This document shows positions 56,856 to 64,000 of a DNA stretch of 64,000 nt, piece after piece. Location of the stretch: NCBI GenBank assembly GCA_032719365.1, contig CM064872.1, forward strand, positions 18,197,572 through 18,261,571, read 5' to 3'. How positions within the stretch are numbered: position 1 is the stretch's first letter; every line of letters starts with the position of its first letter. The position numbers were made by a program, and so were the translations under genes. The stretch comes from Prinsepia uniflora. Taxonomy: Eukaryota; Streptophyta; Magnoliopsida; Rosales; Rosaceae. Below the pieces are notes generated by a model, which saw nothing but the letters and a program-made list of their open reading frames with translations, did not search any database and was not told where the DNA came from.

Positions 56856-58394
56856 TTACGCTGGTGTGAACTCCACAACAAAATCCGCTAAGGACTGGCC
56901 TTTAACAGCTGTTCGTGGACGATAGAGTAAATCATGCTGACTCAACTCGATGGCCCATTTCATTACCCGTGTCGATGCATCGGGTGCATGGAGTAACGAA
57001 CGGAGTGGATATTCGGTCATAACGATCACCCGATGAGCTTGAAAGTATGGCCTCAGCTTCTTTGTGGTAACTAGTAATGCCAGAATCAGCCTTTCAAATT
57101 TTGGGTATCGTTTTTCAGCATCAAGGAGGGCTTTGGATGTGTAAAATACAGGAAGCTGAATCCCATTCTCTTCCCGGATAAGTGCAGAGTTTACGGCAAC
57201 GTCCGAAACCCCCAGATAGAGGAACAGGTCCTCGTTATCCCTGGGTTTTGATAGCAATGGTGGGGATGTCAAGTAGGCCTTGAGATCTTGAAATGCTTTC
57301 TCACAACCTTCATCCCACTTATCCCTGGATGCTTTCTTTACTGCCTGGAAGAAAGGTCGACACCGGTCAGTTGATTTGGACAGGAACCTATTCAATGCTG
57401 CTGCTCGTTCAGTGAGACTTTGAATCTCCTTCAGACTTGATGGGGATTTCATCTCGAGTATTTCCTTGATTTGTTTTGGGTTTGCTTCGATCCCACGTTG
57501 AGTCACAAGGTATCCCAAGAACTTCCCCGCTAACACTCCGAAAGTACATTTAAGAGGGTTGAGCTTCATTTTGTACTTCTTCAGCAAGTTGAAGGTCTCT
57601 CGCAAGTTGGCGATATGATCCCCTCGTTTTTCTCCTTTGACCATGATATCATCCACATAGACCTCCATGGTTTTGCCGATGAGATCCTTGAACATCCGAT
57701 TGACGAGCCTCTGGTACGTCGCTCCTGCATTCTTGAGGCCAAATGGCATGACCTTGTAGCAGTACACACCTCGGTCGAAGACAAAGGCCGTCTTGTCCTT
57801 ATCCCTTTCGTGCATGGAAATCTGATTATAGCCCGAGTATGCATCCAGGAAGCTTAGCAGCTCATTCCCTGCAGTTGAATCTACTAAGAGATCGATTATA
57901 GGCAGAGGATAGTGATCCTTTGGGCACGCAAGATTGAGGTCGGTGTAATCAACACAAACTCTCCACCGTCCAGCCTCCTTTTTCTTGACAAGCACGACAT
58001 TTGCTAGCCATTCAGAGTGCGGAACTTCTTCAATGGATCCAGCAATGAGTAACTTGTCGATCTCCTCTTGAATGATAGCAATTTTCTCTGGGGAAAAGTT
58101 GCGTCTTTTCTGCTTGACCGGCTTGTGGTGGGGATTGACGTGTAGCTTGTGGCTAACGATAGTAGGGTCAATCCCAGGCATGTCAGACGGAGACCAAGCA
58201 AAAACTTCTTTCTCCCTACGCAGGAAGGCTATAAGTTCTTCCTTTTCTGTGTCACTTAACCGGGCGCCAATACGGGCCTCTTGCTCAGGATGTCGAGGGT
58301 CAAGTTGAACGAGGATGACGTCATCCTCCGGCTGCCACCCTTCCGAAGCTGATGGTTCCTCGTGAACGTCAGGATCTTGACCCGCGATTAGTTG
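56856..58394 (-). pseudogene. Reverse transcriptase with first RNase H region
   Basis: A 513-codon open frame bounded by a TAG upstream (58395-58397) and TAA downstream. It starts with a linker containing DDVILVQLDP and FAWSPSDMPGIDP. RT motifs are LLIAGSIEEVPHSEWLANVV, RVCVDYTDLN, FLDAYSGYNQI, MPFGLKNAGATYQRL and the catalytic YVDD (57648-57659). The connection and first RNase H part has VFYTSKAL and HDLLYRPR. The RT domain itself is undamaged, the best preserved piece of the element. In Ty3/Gypsy elements it copies the genomic RNA inside the virus-like particle. Confidence 0.92.
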
Positions 58395-58736
58395 CTATTT
58401 GGGAGATGAAGAAGAAATCTTGCCCCCATTGGATGATCCTGCTTGGGGAATGAATTCTGCCACCTTTACCTCCTTTAGCCCTTCGGTAAGGCACCATCGA
58501 GCCATCATCTGATCGCCCTTGATTTCTCCGATTCCACCACCGGGAATAGGGAATCTAATCTTTTGGTAAAGGCTTGATGTGGTTGCAAGGATTTTGTGAA
58601 GCCATGGCCTTCCGAGGATTCCATTGTATGGAGAGTACTCGTCCATGATGTAAAAGGTCTGGGTCGTGACAACGGGGTTCGAATGTACATTCAGATGGAG
58701 AGTACCAACGGTCATACTGGTTGACCCATTGAAGCC
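58395..58736 (-). pseudogene. Protease, C-terminal part
   Basis: Same frame as gag and RT. Bounded by TGA (58737-58739) and TAG (58395-58397). It contains FYIMDEYSPYNGILGRPWLH, the typical ILGRPWL end of Gypsy aspartic proteases, followed by a serine-rich tail. The active site lies in the preceding segment. Confidence 0.82.
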
Positions 58737-59600
58737 TCAGAGAGGGACATCCCCTTTTACTGCTAGGCTTTCTAACCCCATCCAGTGCACTGCCTCCAGG
58801 CTGAGGATATTCGCCACACTCCCTTCATCCACGTGAATCCGATCAACCTGAGCATGAACGATCTGAATTGATACGACTAATGCATAATCGTGCGGCCAAT
58901 CAAGTCCCTCCTTGTCCTTCAAAGAGAAACCAACGACAAGGTCGTTGGCCACCCCGGGGGTGGTGACTTGGGAGACTTGAGAGACGGCAAGTGCATCTCG
59001 TATTTTTCTCTTTTTCTTCTTGGAGGTGGTTCCTAGCAATTCTGATTCAGCCATGATGGTGTTGATGCGAATCATCTTGGCTGCAGGTTCCTTTGGTCCC
59101 TTGTCAGTAGGTCGATCTGCAGCCTTCCCCTTGATGTACTCAGTGCAATGCCCTTCCTTGATGAGATTTTGGAGATATCTCTCAAAAGATATGCATTTTC
59201 CGATGTTGTGCCCATAGCACTCGTGGAAGGCACACCACTTTGTTTTATCAGCCTTCTCCTGATCTCCTTTGACTGGCTCTGGCTTCTTAAACCATGGTTT
59301 GTCCTTAATTTCATTGTGGATCTGATGGACTGGTAAAGATAGTTGCAAATTAGGCTTCCCTACTGTCGGAGTTTGAGAAGGTTGTCCTGCTTTGCGCTTG
59401 TTGGACTTTCCAGCCGTAAACTTTCCATGGGACTCCTCCTTTTTGAGGGCCTTCTCACCAGCTCCAGCATGGTCTTGAGTTTGAGTGACGTTCTTCTCAT
59501 CCTCCCAACTTGCATGTCGCTCTGCTAGCGAAAGTATTTTGGTGAGGCTTCGTGCATTGCTCATGACGATGTCCCCGTAAAGTTGGCTGTCCCGGGGGAG
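58737..59600 (-). pseudogene. Gag C-terminal part with zinc knuckle, and protease start
   Basis: Between TGA (59601-59603) and TGA (58737-58739), in the same frame as neighbours. It begins in the conserved Gag tail (GDIVMSNARSL). A CCHC-like motif WCAFHECYGHNIGKC is the nucleocapsid finger in the form used by Tat elements. Near the end HVDEGSVANI is the aspartic protease site (DxGS), with Glu in place of the usual Thr, Ser or Asn. Confidence 0.85.
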
Positions 59601-60669
59601 TCATTGTTTGAATGCCATCGCTGCTACAAGGTCACTACAACCGACAATACGAGACTTCTCTTCGAAAAATCTCCGTATGTATTGTCGCAGAGTATCTTTT
59701 GTTCTCTTTCGGATAGAGAAAAGATGGTCATCTTTTACCTCGATTGTCCGAAGTTGTGCGTATTCCCTCACAAATGCCAGGGCCAACTCTTCAAAGGACT
59801 CAATCGATCTCGGGGGGAGATGATTGAACCAAGTCATGGCTTGGCCTTGAAGAGAAGCTTGAAAAACTTTGCACATAAGTGCATCGTTAGACCTGTGGGG
59901 GATCATGACTCCTCGGTAATAGTCTATGTGTTTTACCGGATCGGAGGTTCCTTTGAATGGGGTAAAGTTCGGCGTTGCGAAACTCTGGGGGAATGGCTCC
60001 TCCTCAATATTCCTTACAAAGGGTGTAGAGAGTTGTATTTGGCGACGTAGATCTTCCTCTAGATCTCCACCTCGCTGAGCACGAAGGTGTCTGTCCAGCA
60101 TCTTTTGAACATCATTGGCCCGCAATGCGCCGTGCTGAGGCGATGAGTTCCGTTGTGACAGTCGTCGAGAACCTCCATGGGCCTCTTCCCTCGATCTCTG
60201 GGATCGTGTAGGGGAGTAGGCCTCATCTTCTCCTTCACTGTCGTGGACAGATCGTCTTAGGTCTTGGTATAGAGCCTGCGGTTGCCCCCTACTCCCATGT
60301 GAGCGCTGTGAGACCTCTGCCCGTGAGGTTGCCCCAACCCTACCTCCTAGCCGTTCACGTACTGACAGCTTTAGACATTGTGGGCTTTTCGCTCGATGAG
60401 CATGACTTTCTTCTCCAGAGTCGCTTAGCGAAGTATCTCGTGACATTGTTTGGCAGCGGACCTGTTCTTTCCCAGGACGTCTTTGGGCATTCTCCTGTCT
60501 TCCATATGACGTGGATCGTCTGTCCTGCTCCTGGGTTGGTCTCCCTGCTAGGAGTTGCTGCAAGAGCTCTGACTGAAGTTGAACTTGGTTGCTCAACCTT
60601 TCAACTTGTTGCGCCAAGATGTCCTGGGGGGGTAGGGGTGACCTCTCCCTGAGATGTCACGATTCCCAT
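59601..60669 (-). pseudogene. Gag N-terminal part (capsid region)
   Basis: The first ATG in this frame is at 60667-60669, after an in-frame TAA, and is chosen as start. A Q-, R- and S-rich basic region precedes the retrotransposon gag domain (STPFVRNIEEEPFPQSF, PVKHIDYYRG, GQAMTWFNHLPPRSI, TKDTLRQYIRRF). The frame ends at TGA where a Gly codon is expected within the GLP-like motif (KQ stop LPRDS). The product would form the particle shell. Confidence 0.85.
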
Positions 60670-60729
60670 CCAGGAAGTCCCTTAGGACCAAGCTCGCTGC
60701 AGGCTGTTCATGTCGTGATGTACTTCCCA

Positions 60730-61038
60730 TCAATCTCCCACCTGCCTGTTGTAGAGCCGAAGTTCCTTCCCCGGTGGGGGTATTTGGCTGGCTGGAGAGG
60801 GGAATGTTCCGAAGCTGAAGGTTGGTCTCCCTCCGACTGTCTCAATGGGCGCTTCTATGGTCACACGCCTGGGTTGAGCTGGGCGCTTCTCCGGAGTCTC
60901 AATGTGACCCTCATTCCTCGTCTGAGCTGTTGAGGCAGAAACACCTTCTCCGGCTGACTGAACAGATCGACGAACCTTAGCTATGTTGGATCGAAGAATT
61001 TTTGAATTGGAAAGCTTGTTGATGGATGATTTGAACAA
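60730..61038 (-). CDS. Small upstream ORF of the Tat-lineage element
   Basis: A 102-codon ORF after the primer site, in a different frame from gag. It starts MFKSSINKLSNSK and has a P- and T-rich middle. It may be the original Gag N-terminus, separated by a frameshift, or a leader ORF. No known domain is visible. Confidence 0.35.
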   Translation of the reverse strand: MFKSSINKLSNSKILRSNIAKVRRSVQSAGEGVSASTAQTRNEGHIETPEKRPAQPRRVTIEAPIETVGGRPTFSFGTFPSPASQIPPPGKELRLYNRQVGD

Positions 61039-61131
61039 CGTTCAAAATCTTCGAACAATGTCGATGAACGACGAACGAAGAAAGATGAACGATGAACGTT
61101 TCAGAGAGCTTCTTCTGAGTATTCCTCAATA

Positions 61132-61150
61132 GCTCTCAATGAAAGCACCA
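61132..61150 (-). other. Primer binding site of the Tat-lineage element
   Basis: On the minus strand TGGTGCTTTCATTGAGAGC follows the 5' LTR after two bases. TGG matches the CCA end of a tRNA. I did not identify the tRNA. Confidence 0.7.
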
Positions 61151-61152
61151 AT

Positions 61153-61737
61153 TGTTGAATCAAAGATTGAACTTATCGCGAAAAGTCTTCACAGTTCCTG
61201 CAAACAGCAAACAATTAGCTATCGTTGTTTCGATCGATTTACCCGGGGGGTTGTTCGACCAAGAACACTCTGATGCCTAAGTTAGCTTTGAGAGAGGAAA
61301 AGGATATACTTCGAAACAAAGAATCAACGTACCTTGGAAGCGAAATGTACCTTGCTATTTATAGAAAAATCTTGGGAGCCTTGGAGAGTTCTGATTGGTC
61401 GGTTTGAATATTTAATTAGTAAAAAATATATTATTATTAAATATATTATTTAATAATCATAACGATGGCTCATCATGATAGTAATGATATTTATTGTATT
61501 TTAATATTAATATTAATTATCGTTATTAAGAATCACGATAATTAACTCTCGGAGAGAATATCAATATTACGGAGGCTTTAACCCGATCAAATAACGTATT
61601 TAACTGGTAAATGGATTATTTAATGTGCGGGTGTTTTTTAAATGATCAGCGTTATTTACCAAGGGCAATTTGGTCATTTTTTGGAATTACGGGACACGTA
61701 GCGACTCCATAATTTTCGGATGATTTTGGGTTCCACA
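61153..61737 (-). repeat. 5' LTR of the Tat-lineage element
   Basis: 585 bp, the same length as 50089-50673. Differences are mostly transitions. CATAC follows at 61738. Confidence 0.93.
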
Positions 61738-62029
61738 CATACTACTTGGGTCTCATCTCCGAGTCTATCCCTAGGATCTACGACGTCTGTGAGGACCTGT
61801 CTTCGGACCCTGTCCGAGACTATATCATATATCTCACTCCTGGGCATGTGCTCCCACTCGGAGTCACTCATCCCAAGCAGTGGATCGATCGACGTCTGGA
61901 AGAGACTATTCATACGGAGGGTATATACATATAAGTGAAAACATACTTCTCTTTCAAATTATAGTTCAATTGGATCTCATACCCGATTCATAATCCAGGA
62001 TTCCTCGAATCCGATTCAAATCCAAATCT

Positions 62030-62365
62030 CACACGGACTCAGCCCAAATTCACATCTCAATAGGGTCTTAAACCTGAATTCTCATTTCATAAACCACAAC
62101 TGGGACTTAAGCCTGATATCACAAATCAACTGGGCCTCAAGCCCGATACCCTAAATCAACTGGGCCTTAAGCCCGATACCACAAATCAACTGGCTTCAAA
62201 CCCGATATCATAAGTCAACTAGGCCTTAAGCCCGATATCATAAACCAATTAGGTCTCAAACCCGATATCATAAATCAACTGGGTCTCAAGCCCGACACTA
62301 TCAATCAACTGGGCCTTAAGCTCGATACCACAAATCAATTGGGTCTCAAGCCCGAGTTCATAATT
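62030..62365 (-). repeat. Array of about ten short inverted repeats (GGGC/GCCC type), reversed
   Basis: Units such as GGGCCTCAAGCCCGA and GGGTCTCAAGCCCGA repeat every 30-34 bp, separated by TATCATAAATCAACT-like spacers. Stems are more uniform than in the arrays at 22405 and 26226, so it seems to have been homogenised recently. Confidence 0.82.
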
Positions 62366-63426
62366 TCAAATCTGAAATCCTTTCATCAATCAAATCATTT
62401 GATAACATAAGCACGTATAAAACCCGACCTAAGCCCAAGGTATCACATAAAACAGGAAATCTCGAAATACATGCAATAACACATTTTCCTCCGAAGAGGC
62501 CAACAATTTATATCAAATCACATGCACTCATGGCATCTCAAATCATGTTCATAAACTCATATAAAAAATTTATGCATGCATCGAATTCATAAAACCAAGT
62601 GCATTCACAGACTGTCCAAGCTGCACCTCGATACGCGTCTCATAAGCCTCTTCGGGCTAATCATCATCGCCGGGACTCCCAAACCTGTCCAAATCATACT
62701 AGAGGGTTACTAACTACCTCAATAACCTCTCATTAAAGCCCCCTAATTTTTTGGGATTTTAAACGTATTTTAAATAGCTTTGAAACCTTCGGACACCCAA
62801 ATTACCCCGAAACGGTGTCCGATCGACTCGAAACCTGTATCAAAATATTCGTTACATCGGAAGGATGATTTCATATGTTGAAATCATCCCCAAATAGTTC
62901 TCCGCGCCCCCACCCACAGCCCAAAGGCCCTGCGCGTGAAGCCCACATGCGCGGGGAACAGTTGTCTTCTTGCTCGCGTGAACCAGTCTGAATTGGTACA
63001 CTGGTTCATCTGGTCCAACCGAACTGGCGTGACACACAATTGAAGAACACACGACCAAGTTTTAGCCGTCCTTCCAGAGCGGTCCAACCATCGAAATCCC
63101 TTGCTTCCAATCCCCACAAGCTCTTCGATGTCCCAAAAACATAACCAAATGGTTAGAAACAGCCTTAAACATCCATAACCAAATTTTGAATTTTCAAAAT
63201 AAACACGGGATCGAGTTTTTTACCTGGGTTATGGCTCCCTCCACTTTCCACGGCGGTCCTGTCACCTTCCCCAGCCTCTTTCAGTCCCTCACTCCCTTTA
63301 ACCACTCTTTTGGCCTCACACAGAATCAAATGGGGTAGGGGGAAGGGAATTGATTTTGGGTTTCTCGATCTAGGTAGTCGAATGAGAGAAAAGGGGATAT
63401 GCATGTATCTGTGTAATAGGAGCAAT

Positions 63427-63452
63427 GGATGAGTGACACTTGTCACTTATCC
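63427..63452. repeat. Conserved LTR palindrome
   Basis: GGATGAGTGACA, CT, TGTCACTTATCC, with one mismatch. Confidence 0.85.
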
Positions 63453-63789
63453 ATTGGGCCTGATACAAATATCTTGGCCCACTTCCAGACAAAAGTCCAC
63501 CCGTCTCGTAAAATATGCAATAGTGCCTTGGACCTTTCGTGACCCATAACTTTCCCGACGAACGTCCGATTTCGACGTGTCACCTGTCTACGAACTCATA
63601 TCACCTGATCTACGTAATGGTCCTCGGTCATTGGACCTCCCAGGTCAAAAGTTAATTTTTACCCTCATTTAGGGGCAAAATCATAATTTCGCCTTGAACG
63701 TATGATAATCCTCGGCTAATCCCCAATTAGCGAGGCTAATCCTCAATTTAATCTTAATTAATCCCAAAAGTTTGGGACGGGTCGTTACA

Positions 63790-64000
63790 GTTAAACATAG
63801 ATTTGGGGGATGAACTCAAAAACTCATAAATGGGAAATTTGTGTTATGGCCGTATTATTTGTGTTGAACCATCACAGGTTCAATGAACAAAGAAACAGGG
63901 ATAGTAGGGCTGTCGAAGTTGCGATTAGTGGGGAAACTTGAATTTGAAAGCCTTTTTTTTTCGAAGATCTTTCGAATTCAGGAGCCAATGTTTACACTTG
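63790..64000. other. Flank of the last LTR, no feature seen
   Basis: It begins with the eroded duplication GTTAA. The remaining 200 bp show no recognisable element. Confidence 0.5.

Larger units (their letters stand above)
50089..61737 (-). mobile_element. Tat-lineage Ty3/Gypsy retrotransposon with antisense ORF
   Basis: It is an 11.6-kb element with 585-bp LTRs at both ends (TGTTGAATC...GGTTCCACA) and perfect duplication CATAC (50084-50088 and 61738-61742). The minus strand carries gag, protease, RT, RNase H, a second RNase H and integrase, in the Ty3/Gypsy order. The plus strand carries an antisense ORF between integrase and the 3' LTR. A second RNase H and antisense ORFs in this place are known from Tat-lineage elements such as Grande and Retand. 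The LTRs differ at roughly 17 sites, so it is older than the LARD-type element. A foreign LTR piece (50815-52442) lies inside. Broken coding regions make it non-autonomous. Confidence 0.93.
49524..63789 (-). mobile_element. Solo LTR on the minus strand, interrupted by a Tat-lineage element
   Basis: It starts TGACAGGACCCGTGCC (49524) and ends GGGACGGGTCGTTACA (63789) on the plus strand. Flanks GTTCA (49519-49523) and GTTAA (63790-63794) agree at four of five bases. The inserted element 50089-61737 with its CATAC duplication separates 49524-50088 from 61738-63789, giving a native length near 2.6 kb. It contains a reversed array at 62030-62365, the palindrome at 63427-63452 and an AT microsatellite at 50004-50024. 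Confidence 0.8.

Overview
This is a plant nuclear (eudicot) window dominated by nested LTR retrotransposons. The evidence is introns with GT/AG borders, a TPD1-family secreted-peptide gene, a Cassandra TRIM with its 5S-rRNA-like LTR, Tekay-type chromovirus LTRs, and a Tat-lineage Ty3/Gypsy element with a second RNase H domain and an antisense ORF. A woody rosid, perhaps Rosaceae, would fit, but that is an impression. No bacterial-type operon, CRISPR array, tRNA or genuine rRNA gene was seen.

Layout. 1-295 is the 3' end of a host gene for a coiled-coil protein. 1783-12743 is a Harbinger-like DNA transposon remnant. It is split by a complete non-coding retrotransposon (1976-11671, LTRs of about 3.4 kb, TSD TCAAA), which is recent because its LTRs differ at only about nine bases plus two simple length changes. 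12744-15626 is intergenic DNA and the 5' region of the one complete host gene, a TPD1-like gene (three exons, 15627-17443, 184 aa). From about 19.2 kb to the end the window is stacked retroelements.

The stack consists mainly of solo or partial LTRs, 2.5-3.3 kb each, that share the same ends and internal modules. They lie on both strands at 20549-23858, 23874-29566 (interrupted by 24067-26842), 30135-33091, 34078-37229, 37248-40163, 40738-43441, 45288-47750 and 49524-63789. Target-site duplications read directly for four of these (GCATT, AAGGG, GTAAG, ATCTG) fix the nesting order. A three-LTR Cassandra element (33385-40446) received two of them only 13 bp apart. A Tat-lineage element (50089-61737, TSD CATAC) sits inside the last solo LTR. 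On the minus strand it carries gag-PR-RT-RH-aRNH-INT in one frame, broken by five nonsense codons and two frameshifts. On the plus strand it carries an antisense ORF (52701-54487) next to its 3' LTR.

The most unusual signal is inside the long LTRs. They contain arrays of short inverted repeats in which a core is constant while the flanking stems change in a compensated way (clearest at 26226-26429). They also carry a conserved palindrome with 12-bp arms, a compensated stem around GTCCACTCAC near the LTR 3' end, and an inverted TGACGT pair. Together these suggest a selected, structured or protein-binding regulatory region in this LTR superfamily.
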